NCBI RefSeq assembly: GCF_000156575.1
Contig: NZ_GG666055.1
Coordinates: forward strand, 1 to 64,000
DNA from: Anaerococcus lactolyticus ATCC 51172
Lineage (GTDB): Bacteria > Bacillota > Clostridia > Tissierellales > Peptoniphilaceae
DNA: 64,000 bases
Reading direction: 5' to 3'
Below the pieces are notes generated by a model that made no database searches, had not been told where the DNA came from, and saw only the letters and a list, made by a program, of their open reading frames with translations. Shown here piece after piece: positions 1 to 7,903 of this stretch. The position numbers were made by a program, and so were the translations under genes. Every line of letters begins with the position of its first letter. Within the stretch, counting starts at the first letter, position 1.

Positions 1-188
1 AAAATTCTTTTTCAAGAATCATTACTGTAAAGAAATTTAACTAGGTTATAGTTGTTATTCTTTTAAAGTAATTATTAATATTCCTTTTTGGAATAGTAGT
101 AATTAACTTTATCAATCTTCTATATAATTTTATCGACAAGACTAAGTCTTATCTAGGTTCAATGTCGCTTTGTTGTTGCGACTTTTAT
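1..188 (-). other. Untranslated leader downstream of three left-pointing promoters
   Basis: No convincing open reading frame is present. Read on the minus strand, this AT-rich stretch lies immediately downstream of three strong tandem promoters (189-401) and leaves the window without a coding start. That is the usual layout of the 5' leader of an rRNA or tRNA operon, but no mature RNA sequence is visible, so the identity of the downstream gene is inference. On the other side, 402-600 is AT-rich and holds only the upstream region of the sigma factor gene. Confidence 0.4.
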
Positions 189-217
189 ATAATACCACCA
201 AGCTTTTATCTTGTCAA
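189..217 (-). promoter_or_regulatory. Tandem promoter 1 (left-pointing)
   Basis: Minus strand TTGACA (212-217), a 17-base spacer, then TATTAT (189-194). It is the most downstream of three promoters with identical spacing. Confidence 0.7.
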
Positions 218-285
218 ATATTTTTTGAAGTTTTTCTTAAAATATTTAACTGTTTACGACAAATGCCTTTAGCAGCATTAATATT

Positions 286-314
286 AGTATACAATGCGAG
301 GTAAAACTTGTCAA
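286..314 (-). promoter_or_regulatory. Tandem promoter 2 (left-pointing)
   Basis: Minus strand TTGACA (309-314), a 17-base spacer, then TATACT (286-291). It shares the local context aTTTGACAAG with promoter 1. Confidence 0.7.
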
Positions 315-372
315 ATATTTTTGCTAAGTTTTATTAGTCTATAAAGACTGTCCCTTAACATCGTGCCTTTAT

Positions 373-401
373 ATAGTACTACCCTATACATAGCTTGTCA
401 A
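373..401 (-). promoter_or_regulatory. Tandem promoter 3 (left-pointing)
   Basis: Minus strand TTGACA (396-401), a 17-base spacer, then TACTAT (373-378). It is the furthest upstream of the three tandem promoters. Confidence 0.65.
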
Positions 402-600
402 CTAGTTTTCCTAAAATCTTTTCATTTTTCTTACTATCAATTTTCCCTTCTATATATATAAACAAAAATCTATCATTAGTTTTTTTATAAAATATTAAAA
501 TTAATGATGAATTTTTGTAACATTTTCAAATCTTATTCGTTATTATTGTAGAAAGGCTCTTAAATGAAGTAGAGTATTTCATATAAACGAGGAGAAGGAT

Positions 601-1092
601 ATGGATTTTGCAAAAATTTATGAGGATTACAACAAGGATATATATAGGTTTGTCCTAAGTTTGTGCAAAAATCACAATTTGGCTGTCGATATTTGCCACG
701 AGACCTTTGCCAAGGCTATGGATAAAATTGATACGTTTGATGGGTCACAAGATATAAGGGCCTGGCTTTTTACCATTGCCAGAAATACCCTCTATGATTT
801 TTACCGAAAACATAATAAAACAAACACCGGCTTTGACTTAAATCTAGTCGAAGATAAGAAAATATCCTTTGTCGAAAACATTGCCGATAAGGATCTCGCC
901 CTTAAAGTCCACACCTTTCTCCATTCTATGAATGAACCTTACAAGGAAGTTTTCAATCTTAGAGTTTTTGGAGAGCTTGATTTTAAAAGCATAGGCCAAA
1001 TTTTTGGCAAGACTGATAATTGGGCTAGGGTTACTTTTTACAGGGCCAAGAATATGATTATCGATTATTTGGAGGAAGAAAATGAAATATGA
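601..1092 (+). CDS. ECF-type RNA polymerase sigma factor
   Basis: A 163-residue alternative sigma factor of the extracytoplasmic function class, which directs RNA polymerase to a small regulon. Region 2 is visible in the N-terminal half (IYRFVLSLC, then DICHETFAKAM and RAWLFTIARNTLYDFYRK), and a helix-turn-helix region 4 lies near residues 120-155. The ATG follows a GGAGAAGG ribosome binding site. The last bases overlap the next gene, which carries a zinc-finger anti-sigma domain, so the two are almost certainly a co-translated sigma/anti-sigma pair. The signal sensed and the regulon cannot be read from the window. Confidence 0.9.
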   Translation: MDFAKIYEDYNKDIYRFVLSLCKNHNLAVDICHETFAKAMDKIDTFDGSQDIRAWLFTIARNTLYDFYRKHNKTNTGFDLNLVEDKKISFVENIADKDLALKVHTFLHSMNEPYKEVFNLRVFGELDFKSIGQIFGKTDNWARVTFYRAKNMIIDYLEEENEI

Positions 1093-1657
1093 ATGTGATA
1101 TAGTTAAGGATTTGATGCCTTTATATATTGATGATGTTTTAAGCGAAAATTCAAAGATTTTTGTAAAAGACCACATTGACTCTTGCGAAGCTTGCAGGAA
1201 ATATTACAAAAAATTATCTAGTGAAGTTAAAATCCCTTCTAGTAAAGACGCCAGAAAAGCCGATCTTAAACCTCTTGAATATTTAAAGGCAAGCCTTTCT
1301 AGGAAAATTATTAAAAGAGTCTTGGCTGTCGTCCTTGTGATAGGATTCTTTGTAGGAAGCTTTATTTTTGCTACTCGATATGAAATTCCAGTTGATTCAT
1401 CTAAGGTGAATTTTTACGAAAAAGACGATTACTTGATGATTAAATACGATGGCCAGGGCGATCTCCTATACAGCGCAGGAGCGTCTTGGGAGAATAGAAA
1501 AGTCTGGACTATAAGGTTTTGGCAGACCCCATGGGAGAAATATGTAACTTCATTATATAAGAAAGAAAAATACGATAATGACTTGATGCCTCTTTATAAG
1601 GCAAAAAAAGTTTATGACGAGAGCGGAATCCTTTTGTGGGAAAAGAAGGATAAATAG
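1082..1657 (+). CDS. Zinc-finger (zf-HC2) anti-sigma factor, membrane-anchored
   Basis: A 191-residue protein that probably sequesters the preceding sigma factor at the membrane. The N-terminus has the zinc-binding anti-sigma pattern: Cys5, then His32-x3-Cys-x2-Cys in DHIDSCEAC. One transmembrane helix follows around residues 78-95 (VLAVVLVIGFFVGSFIFA), and about 95 residues lie outside. The start overlaps the sigma gene and follows GGAGG. The extracellular part is not one I recognise, so the trigger for release is unknown. Confidence 0.87.
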   Translation: MKYECDIVKDLMPLYIDDVLSENSKIFVKDHIDSCEACRKYYKKLSSEVKIPSSKDARKADLKPLEYLKASLSRKIIKRVLAVVLVIGFFVGSFIFATRYEIPVDSSKVNFYEKDDYLMIKYDGQGDLLYSAGASWENRKVWTIRFWQTPWEKYVTSLYKKEKYDNDLMPLYKAKKVYDESGILLWEKKDK

Positions 1658-1667
1658 ATTCACTATT

Positions 1668-1707
1668 AAAAAATACCCCCTTTGCACTTGCAAGGAGGGT
1701 ATTTTTG
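1668..1707. terminator. Bidirectional intrinsic terminator
   Basis: A stem (ATACCCCCTTTGC with GCAAGGAGGGTAT) with A-rich and T-rich flanks lies between the converging anti-sigma and pepF genes and can serve both. Confidence 0.85.
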
Positions 1708-1715
1708 TGCTTTTA

Positions 1716-3494
1716 TTAAAGAATTGCTTCTCTTAGGTCTTTCATAGCTTTTCTTGCTACTTCCATTGCGGATTCCATGGCTTTCTTGTTGGTCATGTCG
1801 ACTCCTGCTTTTTTGAGGACTTCTATTGGGTATTCGCTTTCGCCTGCCTTTAGGAAGCCTAAGTAGGCTTGTCTATCAGCGTCTGTGCCGTGAAGGATTT
1901 TTTGTGATAGGGCTACTGCACTCATGAAGCCTGTTGCGTATTGGAATACATAGTAGAACATATAGAAGTGTGGGATTCTTGCCCATTCTGCTGCTATATA
2001 GTCATCTACTTTTATATCCTTACCGAAGAGTTCTTCGTTTAATTCTTTGTAGATTCCGTGGAGTCTTTCTGCTGGGATTGGCTCTGCGTTTTCTACTAAT
2101 TTATTTACCTTGTGTTCAAATTCTGCAAACATGGTTTGTCTGAATACTGTTGATTTGAATTGGTTTACAAAGTAGTTTAGTAGGTATTTTGTTTCAGCTT
2201 CTGATTGGCTGTGCTCTAGCATGTAGTTTAATAATAAGAGCTCGTTGGTTGTTGATGCAATCTCTGCTAAGAAAATTGAATATGAACCATAGGCATATGG
2301 TTGGGTGCTTCTTGTGTAGTAAGAATGCATAGAGTGGCCTAGTTCGTGAACTATGGTGAATACGTCGTTGATTGTGTTGGTGTGGTTTAAGAGGATAAAT
2401 GGTTGGGTATCATAAGATCCTGATGAATATGCGCCAGACCTCTTGCCTTCATTTGGCATTACATCAAACCATCTTTTTTCAAAACCTTCTCTGGCAACTT
2501 TTACATATTCTTCGCCAAGTGGTTTTATTGCTTCAAGGACAATTTCTTTGGCTTCGTCAAAGTCAATTTGTCTGTCATAATCTTCTACTAATGGCACATA
2601 GATGTCGTGGAAGCCTAGGTCGTCTACTCCTAAGTATTCTTTTCTAAGTGTGGTGTAGTCTCTGTGGATGTCTGCGTTATCGTGTATTACTTCTAGTAAA
2701 TTATCGTATATTTCTTCTGGAATGTTGTTGGCAAATAGGCTCATTTCCCTAGCTGATTTGTAGCCTCTTAATTTTGCTTCTACATTGTGGGCAGTAAATT
2801 CCCCGTCAAGGGTAGATGCTAGGGTGTTTGAGTATTGCCTATATGTTTCGTAATATTTTTCGTAAACCTTGCGTCTAAAGTCTCTGTCTGGGTCTTCTTG
2901 AAGGGTTACAAAGTTTGCATTTGAAATTTTAACTTCTTCACCGTCTTTTTCCACACTTGGGAAGGATAGGTCAGCGTTGTTAAAAATCATGTAGGTGTTT
3001 TGTGGGTTGTTTTTTAATTTACCAAAAGCTGCAAGGATTGCTTCACTTTTAGCATCTAGAACGTGGTCCTTGGCCCTGAATTTATCTTCAAAATGATGTT
3101 TTAGGTAGGAAATCTCAGGATCTTCTAGATATTTATCAATAATTTTCTCATCTGTAGATAAAATTTCTGGTGAGATGAAGGCTAGTTCGCTTGCTGCGTA
3201 AACATAGGTGTTTTGAGCGACTTGGCTCATTTCTTGGTACTTCGCTACGGTGGTATCTTCATCTGATCTTAGTGATGAATATACGTAGGCCTTTTCCATT
3301 TTTCTTGAAAATTCCTCTTCAAGTTTTAAATATTTCTTGAAAGTTTCAAGGTCGCTTGTTAGTCTGCCCTTAAATTTCTTAAGCTCTTCTACAAGGGCCT
3401 TTACTTCTTCTATATCCTTATAAAATCCCTCATCATCAGTATAGATTGATGAGGTGTCCCATTTTAATCTTTCTTCAACTTCGCTTCTTTTCAT
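1716..3494 (-). CDS. pepF: Oligoendopeptidase F (M3 family zinc peptidase)
   Basis: A 592-residue cytoplasmic metallopeptidase that cleaves short oligopeptides. The thermolysin-like zinc motif HELGH is seen near residues 382-386 in VHELGHSMHSYYT, with the downstream Glu ligand in FLAEIASTTNE. Length and the C-terminal helical part fit PepF/PepB. It is the last gene of an apparent four-gene minus-strand operon (glycerate kinase, rhomboid, lipoprotein, pepF) with gaps of 15 bases or less. Peptides imported by the Opp system elsewhere in the window would be plausible substrates. Confidence 0.96.
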   Translation of the reverse strand: MKRSEVEERLKWDTSSIYTDDEGFYKDIEEVKALVEELKKFKGRLTSDLETFKKYLKLEEEFSRKMEKAYVYSSLRSDEDTTVAKYQEMSQVAQNTYVYAASELAFISPEILSTDEKIIDKYLEDPEISYLKHHFEDKFRAKDHVLDAKSEAILAAFGKLKNNPQNTYMIFNNADLSFPSVEKDGEEVKISNANFVTLQEDPDRDFRRKVYEKYYETYRQYSNTLASTLDGEFTAHNVEAKLRGYKSAREMSLFANNIPEEIYDNLLEVIHDNADIHRDYTTLRKEYLGVDDLGFHDIYVPLVEDYDRQIDFDEAKEIVLEAIKPLGEEYVKVAREGFEKRWFDVMPNEGKRSGAYSSGSYDTQPFILLNHTNTINDVFTIVHELGHSMHSYYTRSTQPYAYGSYSIFLAEIASTTNELLLLNYMLEHSQSEAETKYLLNYFVNQFKSTVFRQTMFAEFEHKVNKLVENAEPIPAERLHGIYKELNEELFGKDIKVDDYIAAEWARIPHFYMFYYVFQYATGFMSAVALSQKILHGTDADRQAYLGFLKAGESEYPIEVLKKAGVDMTNKKAMESAMEVARKAMKDLREAIL

Positions 3495-3507
3495 ACTTTC
3501 TCCTTTT

Positions 3508-4332
3508 TTATTTTATACTTAAAATAGCGTCGTTTTTATCTTTATCGAGTAATTTTAGTTCGATAATCCTATTCGAACTTGTAGCAGGCATGAGGCCAAC
3601 CAAGACCTTCCTGCCATTTATTTCTGCCTTTACGTCTTGGCTTTCTATTTTATAAACACTGAAGATTTCCTTTAGGTATTCTTCTTCCTTGTCAATCCTT
3701 TTGGAAATCGCCATCTCAAGATCGCCTGGCTTTGGATTTTCGCTTGCCTCTACAGGCTTGCTCATCCTATAAACATTAACATTTACGTCATCAGTAGAAT
3801 TTTCAAAGTGGAATGAATCTATCAAAGACATGTACTTGTTATAAATATAGTAGGCACTCTTAGTCTCCTTGCCATCTATCACAACTTGGCTTGCAATAAG
3901 GCATGGACCAGACTCTGCCTCTACAAGGTCAAAGTTCACCTGGCTAAAAACATTATCGCTAGTAACAAGAGGGCCATATTCTTTCTCAACTATATTGTCC
4001 TTATCCTTAAAGGCAAGAACGGCTGTATATGAGCTTGGGCTATAGGAAGACTCAAGAACTTCCACCCCAATTTTCTTGCCAGCAAAATCAAACTTCTTAA
4101 GAAAACCCAAGGCATCTTTTAGGTAAATCTTGCTAGACATATGCCCCTTGCCATAGACCTTCTCAAAGTCCACATCATCTTCAGACTCAGTATTTGAAAC
4201 ATACTTAATCTCTGGAAATTTCATTTTTTCTTCACTCGCAGTCTCTCCCATATCTTTCTTAAATTCACTCTTGGATTCAAAACCACAAGAAGAAAGGATA
4301 AGGGTGAGAATTAGTGCTAAAATTATTTTCAT
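3508..4332 (-). CDS. Lipoprotein of unknown function
   Basis: A 274-residue predicted lipoprotein: a short hydrophobic signal (MKIILALILTLILSSC) ending in a lipobox, with Cys16 as the lipidation site. The mature part is a mix of charged and beta-type sequence without a domain I recognise. It directly abuts the rhomboid gene upstream and lies 13 bases from pepF, so it is co-transcribed with both. It might be a substrate or partner of the neighbouring membrane protease, but nothing in the sequence shows this. Confidence 0.75.
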   Translation of the reverse strand: MKIILALILTLILSSCGFESKSEFKKDMGETASEEKMKFPEIKYVSNTESEDDVDFEKVYGKGHMSSKIYLKDALGFLKKFDFAGKKIGVEVLESSYSPSSYTAVLAFKDKDNIVEKEYGPLVTSDNVFSQVNFDLVEAESGPCLIASQVVIDGKETKSAYYIYNKYMSLIDSFHFENSTDDVNVNVYRMSKPVEASENPKPGDLEMAISKRIDKEEEYLKEIFSVYKIESQDVKAEINGRKVLVGLMPATSSNRIIELKLLDKDKNDAILSIK

Positions 4333-5016
4333 CTAGACTCCTATCATAGACTTAACGCCAATCTTGTAAAGGGCAAAACTTCCTGCCAATAAAATTATAA
4401 GAGAAATAAGTCTTCTAGGGCTTGAGATTTCTCTTGCCAGTATAGGAAAAATTCCCGCTAAAAGAAAACCTGCAATAAAACCACCTAAATGACCATAAAC
4501 TCCAACCCCTGGTGCAAGAAGTGAATAAACCACATTTATAACTACAATAGATATAAAACTAGCTCCGAAACTTCTTATGATTTCATCATTCCTATAGGTC
4601 GCCATAAGGCCAATAGCAAGGCCTAGCATACCGTAAAGGCTAGTTGATGCACCAGCAGATACCGTATAAGGGCTACCAAGGGCAAAGGATAAGAGGTTGC
4701 CAAAAATTCCAGATATTAAATAAATGATCAAAAAGTTGAAAGACCCGAATAATCTTTCAAAAATCGGACCTAAACTATAAAAGAAATACATATTAAATAA
4801 TATATGGAAAAAACCAATATGGATGAAGGACGCTGTAATAAGCCTCCACCACTCACCATGTGCCACAAGAATTTTGGAATTTGCACCAAATCTTATTAAG
4901 TTTTCAATATTTTCGCTTCCACCACTCAGGCTCATCAAGACAAAGACGATTATATTTATAACCATCAAAACCGATGTGACCCTAGCTTGGCTAAGTCGTT
5001 CTAAATTTATACTCAT
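4333..5016 (-). CDS. Rhomboid family intramembrane serine protease
   Basis: A 227-residue polytopic membrane protein with about six to seven helices. The rhomboid core is clear: the helix-1 loop motif HIGFFHILFNMYFF (N and H of the oxyanion region), the catalytic serine in SAGASTSLYGMLG, and the catalytic histidine in GHLGGFIAGFLLA. The serine motif reads GAST rather than the textbook GASG, a variant that to my knowledge also occurs in other Firmicutes. Rhomboids cleave transmembrane segments of other membrane proteins. The gene is in an operon with glycerate kinase and a lipoprotein gene. Confidence 0.93.
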   Translation of the reverse strand: MSINLERLSQARVTSVLMVINIIVFVLMSLSGGSENIENLIRFGANSKILVAHGEWWRLITASFIHIGFFHILFNMYFFYSLGPIFERLFGSFNFLIIYLISGIFGNLLSFALGSPYTVSAGASTSLYGMLGLAIGLMATYRNDEIIRSFGASFISIVVINVVYSLLAPGVGVYGHLGGFIAGFLLAGIFPILAREISSPRRLISLIILLAGSFALYKIGVKSMIGV

Positions 5017-5031
5017 ATGTCTACTATACCC

Positions 5032-6129
5032 CTAATTTTCCCTCGCTAAAATGGACTTATCAAGACTTATAGCAAGGCCTGCAATCGCCTTGTGGATATC
5101 CTTCCTGTCGTAGGAATCCTTGAGTTTGTAGGTAAAAATAAGATCAAAATCTCCCCTATTTTCAATTTTCCTTCCATCCTTGTCTTGGAGGAAAATTATT
5201 TTTATATCTTTTTTATATCTCTTGGCAAGACTTGCCACATTAATTGAAGCTGCACCGTTAAATTGGTCTACATTTTCTCCAAGAATTAAAACATCCTTAT
5301 CCCTAATCAAATCCTTAAAATCTATAGTTTCTAAGATAAAATCCATAGACTTAGAAATTTTTGCCCTAAAGAACATATAAAGAGCCCAAGCAACACCACC
5401 ACCAGAACCCATAGCTGGCATATCAACAGATCCAGTGCCTAGGGTGTCTTCAATAATTTTTTTAAAATGCTTGCAACCATTAAAAAGTCTTGCTGTGTCA
5501 TAATCGCTCGCGCCCTTCCTGTAGACCCTGTCTTCAAGGAAAGAATTTTTACCAAAAAGGGTTTGGTTAGTAGATGTTGCTATCCTAATCTCAACTCCCC
5601 TAAGTCTTTCATCGAGTCCACCTATGTCAACCCTAGCAACTCTTCCCATATTTTCAGCGATAGGATTTAGGCCATTGTCATTTTCATCAAAAAATCTCAC
5701 GCCAAGAGCATAGAGCATACCCATGCCAAGATCGTTAGTCGCTGTATCTCCAATGCCAATATAAAAAGACTTGGCCCCATTATTAAGACCATCAAGAACC
5801 ATCTCTCCAAAACCAAGTGAAGACGACTCCATCACCCTAAGTTCTTCCTTATACAAAAGTCTAATGCCAGATGACTCTGCCATCTCCATCACTGCAAGAT
5901 CGTCTTTTAAAATATACCTAGCAGTAATCACATCGTTAAGAGGATTGTGGACATTTACATACTTATACTTGCCCTTGATAATAGCCTGCATAGCCTCAAC
6001 AGTTCCCTCGCCCCCATCAAGAAAAGGCATAACTTCAACATCAGACAACAAATTAACCTTAAAAATATTTCCAATTTCAACTGAGTTTTCAAATGTTTTT
6101 ATAGAATCTATTCCTACTAAAGTTTTCAT
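5032..6129 (-). CDS. Glycerate kinase (GlxK/GarK family)
   Basis: A 365-residue kinase that phosphorylates D-glycerate. Family signatures include the Asp-rich N-terminus MKTLVGIDS, MPFLDGGEGT, and the glycine-rich GIGDTATNDLGMGML and PAMGSGGGVAWALY segments. An upstream in-frame ATG at 6201 exists, but the added residues are hydrophobic and not family-like. The ATG at 6129 sits seven bases after GGAG and starts where the family begins, so it is chosen here. First gene of the minus-strand operon ending with pepF. Confidence 0.9.
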   Translation of the reverse strand: MKTLVGIDSIKTFENSVEIGNIFKVNLLSDVEVMPFLDGGEGTVEAMQAIIKGKYKYVNVHNPLNDVITARYILKDDLAVMEMAESSGIRLLYKEELRVMESSSLGFGEMVLDGLNNGAKSFYIGIGDTATNDLGMGMLYALGVRFFDENDNGLNPIAENMGRVARVDIGGLDERLRGVEIRIATSTNQTLFGKNSFLEDRVYRKGASDYDTARLFNGCKHFKKIIEDTLGTGSVDMPAMGSGGGVAWALYMFFRAKISKSMDFILETIDFKDLIRDKDVLILGENVDQFNGAASINVASLAKRYKKDIKIIFLQDKDGRKIENRGDFDLIFTYKLKDSYDRKDIHKAIAGLAISLDKSILAREN

Positions 6130-6218
6130 AACAACTCCAATCTCTAATATTTTTATACCCGAAATCAAGCAAAATATTGCTAACACTTTAACAAAATCCA
6201 ATAAATTTAACTAAAAGC

Positions 6219-6247
6219 TTTACAGAAAGGCTAATTCTTGCTATACT
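6219..6247 (+). promoter_or_regulatory. Strong promoter reading into a non-coding region
   Basis: TTTACA (6219-6224), a 17-base spacer, and TATACT (6242-6247) on the plus strand. The next plus-strand coding start is 656 bases away, so the transcript begins with a long structured untranslated region. Confidence 0.6.
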
Positions 6248-6253
6248 AGATAA

Positions 6254-6341
6254 GAAAGTAAAAACTTTCGCTGTTTAACTCAGGGAGAAATCCCACCATT
6301 AGAGACCATTAGCAATAATTGCTAGTGGTCTGTTTTAATGG
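6254..6341 (+). ncRNA. Candidate small structured RNA with terminator-like 3' hairpin
   Basis: Just downstream of the promoter at 6219 lie three hairpins: GAAAGTAAAAACTTTC (6256-6271), GGGAGAAATCCC, and AGACCATTAGCAA / TTGCTAGTGGTCT followed by GTTTT. CCATTA / TAATGG can extend the last stem. It does not match a riboswitch class I recognise. It could be a small RNA, the 5' part of a larger RNA, or an unrecognised riboswitch for the downstream transporter. Confidence 0.4.
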
Positions 6342-6638
6342 TAAGCCAAACGTTGCAAGTAATGTTTGGCTAGTTTTCACAATATATCGAGCACCAAAGG
6401 TGCGGAGATAGATTGATAAAAAACATTACGTTCTTTACAAAATCTTGGTACAAGATTTTACTTCAATTTTGCAGGCAAAATTTTTAAGGTTCTCACAATT
6501 TTACAAGGACGAAGTCCACAGGAATATTGATGAAAAACCTTATGTAATTTTTGAGGCAAGCCCGTCCGAATCGGGGAGGACATGCGACGAATAGGAGCAT
6601 CCGGAATAAAAATATTACATTCCTTTTAAAAAGATTAG
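6342..6638. repeat. Cluster of short stem-loops with similar units
   Basis: No gene. A run of hairpins is visible: AGCCAAAC/GTTTGGCT, GCACCAAAGGTGC inside CAATATATC/GATAGATTG, AAAATCTTGG/ACAAGATTTT, GGACGAAGTCC and CCCG/CGGG. Three segments resemble each other, each running from a short GC hairpin to a tail like ATTGATAAAAAACATTAC (near 6412, 6525 and 6600). This looks like a degenerate dispersed stem-loop family or parts of one folded RNA. Confidence 0.45.
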
Positions 6639-6803
6639 GGCTGTTACAGAATGAATAAATCGTCCCAAATCACCAGAGAAACCTTGTGGAAAATTTCGCC
6701 TCCACGAACCGGCAGGTAACCTGAAGCCGACGGTCGGCCCAAAAATTTCCCACAAGAACCCTCTAGTGATGGGAAGATAGTTATTCATAGTTTTGCAACA
6801 GCC
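6639..6803. repeat. 165-bp imperfect inverted repeat with GC-rich centre
   Basis: The two ends are complementary over about 60 bases with small mismatches: GGCTGTTACAGAATGAATAA on the left against TTATTCATAGTTTTGCAACAGCC on the right in segments, then TCCCAAATCACCAGAG against CTCTAGTGATGGGA, and CTTGTGGAAAATTT against AAATTTCCCACAAG. The centre (6700-6740) is GC-rich. TCTTTTTT follows the right arm, so the plus-strand transcript could end here. MITE-like element or terminal hairpin of a structured RNA. Confidence 0.6.
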
Positions 6804-6902
6804 TCTTTTTTATTTCCTTAAGCTTGCCCCCCCTTTTTTGCTAATATCTTTTTATTTGGTAAAGTCTTAATAGTATTAAGAAATTTTTATCAGGAGGTTA
6901 AT

Positions 6903-7805
6903 TTGTTAAAAAATAAAAAAAATGCGATTATCTTTTCAATTTTCGCCATGCTTTTATGGGGTTCTGCGATTCCAACCATAAAAACAACCTACCATGTTCT
7001 TGATGTCAGTACCACCGATACAGGGGCAAAAATCCTTATTGCTGGTATGAGGTTCTTCCTTGCCGGCCTTATTACTTTTTTATATTTAAGACTTTTTAAT
7101 AAGGAGAAGATTGTAAAAAGCGAAATTAATTGGAAATTTATTATAATAATTGGTATCCTTCAGACTTTCATCCAATATATTTTATACTATATTGGCTTAT
7201 CTCATATAGCTGGGGTGAAGTCTTCTATAATCCAGGCTTCTAACTCCTTCATTGTTGTTATCTTATCCTTGCTTTTGTTGCCTGGAGATAAGATAAATAA
7301 AAATATGATCATAGCCCTAATCCTTGGGACAGCTGGTATTATAGTTACTAACTTGGGCAAGGGGGCGAGTTCTGAAGGTTTTAAGTTTACTGGCGATGGT
7401 TTTATCCTTATATCAACTTCAATTAACGCCCTTTGCACAGTTCTGATCAGAAAATACGGCCAGAAGGAAAATTCTTATTTTCTTATGGCGAACCAATTTA
7501 TTATCGGTTCAATCTTAATGATTATTACTGGTCTACTCCTTAAGGACGGAAGCCTCGTTTTTAATATTAGGGCAGTTATTTTATTAATTTACGCAGCTTT
7601 TATATCGGCTACAGCCTTTACTATTTGGACAGTTGTGCTTAAATACCATTCCGCTGGCGAGTTTGGAATTTACAAACTCTTTGTCCCACTTTTTGGCTCT
7701 ATACTCTCGGTTCTAATCCTTGGGGAAGCCTTCACATTAAACCTTGCCATCGGCATGGTCCTTGTATTGGGAGGCTCTCTAGTCTTAAATTCAAATAAAA
7801 ATTAA
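6903..7805 (+). CDS. EamA/DMT family transporter
   Basis: A 300-residue inner-membrane protein with about ten hydrophobic helices and two EamA repeats, the first starting LLWGSAIPTIKTTY and the second after residue 150. The drug/metabolite transporter superfamily exports amino acids, metabolites or drugs; the substrate is not evident. The start is TTG at 6903, placed by a strong AGGAGG six bases upstream. It is preceded by a 770-base structured non-coding region whose promoter points toward it. A second EamA gene is at 55268. Confidence 0.9.
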   Translation: MLKNKKNAIIFSIFAMLLWGSAIPTIKTTYHVLDVSTTDTGAKILIAGMRFFLAGLITFLYLRLFNKEKIVKSEINWKFIIIIGILQTFIQYILYYIGLSHIAGVKSSIIQASNSFIVVILSLLLLPGDKINKNMIIALILGTAGIIVTNLGKGASSEGFKFTGDGFILISTSINALCTVLIRKYGQKENSYFLMANQFIIGSILMIITGLLLKDGSLVFNIRAVILLIYAAFISATAFTIWTVVLKYHSAGEFGIYKLFVPLFGSILSVLILGEAFTLNLAIGMVLVLGGSLVLNSNKN

Positions 7806-7871
7806 TAACTTAAGATAAAGAATTCTGCTTAACTTACCGGTTCTTGAATCCATTTTAAAATAACGCAAGCT

Positions 7872-7902
7872 AAAAGGATGTGAAAAAATCACATCCTTTT
7901 GT
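7872..7902. terminator. Bidirectional intrinsic terminator
   Basis: AAAAGGATGTGA / TCACATCCTTTT stem between the EamA gene and the converging flavin reductase pseudogene. Confidence 0.88.
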
Positions 7903-7903
7903 C

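Noticed and set aside
6550-6600. tRNA-like GTCCGAATCGG string
   Set aside because: No acceptor stem, anticodon arm or CCA-proximal pairing around it; it is part of the stem-loop cluster.
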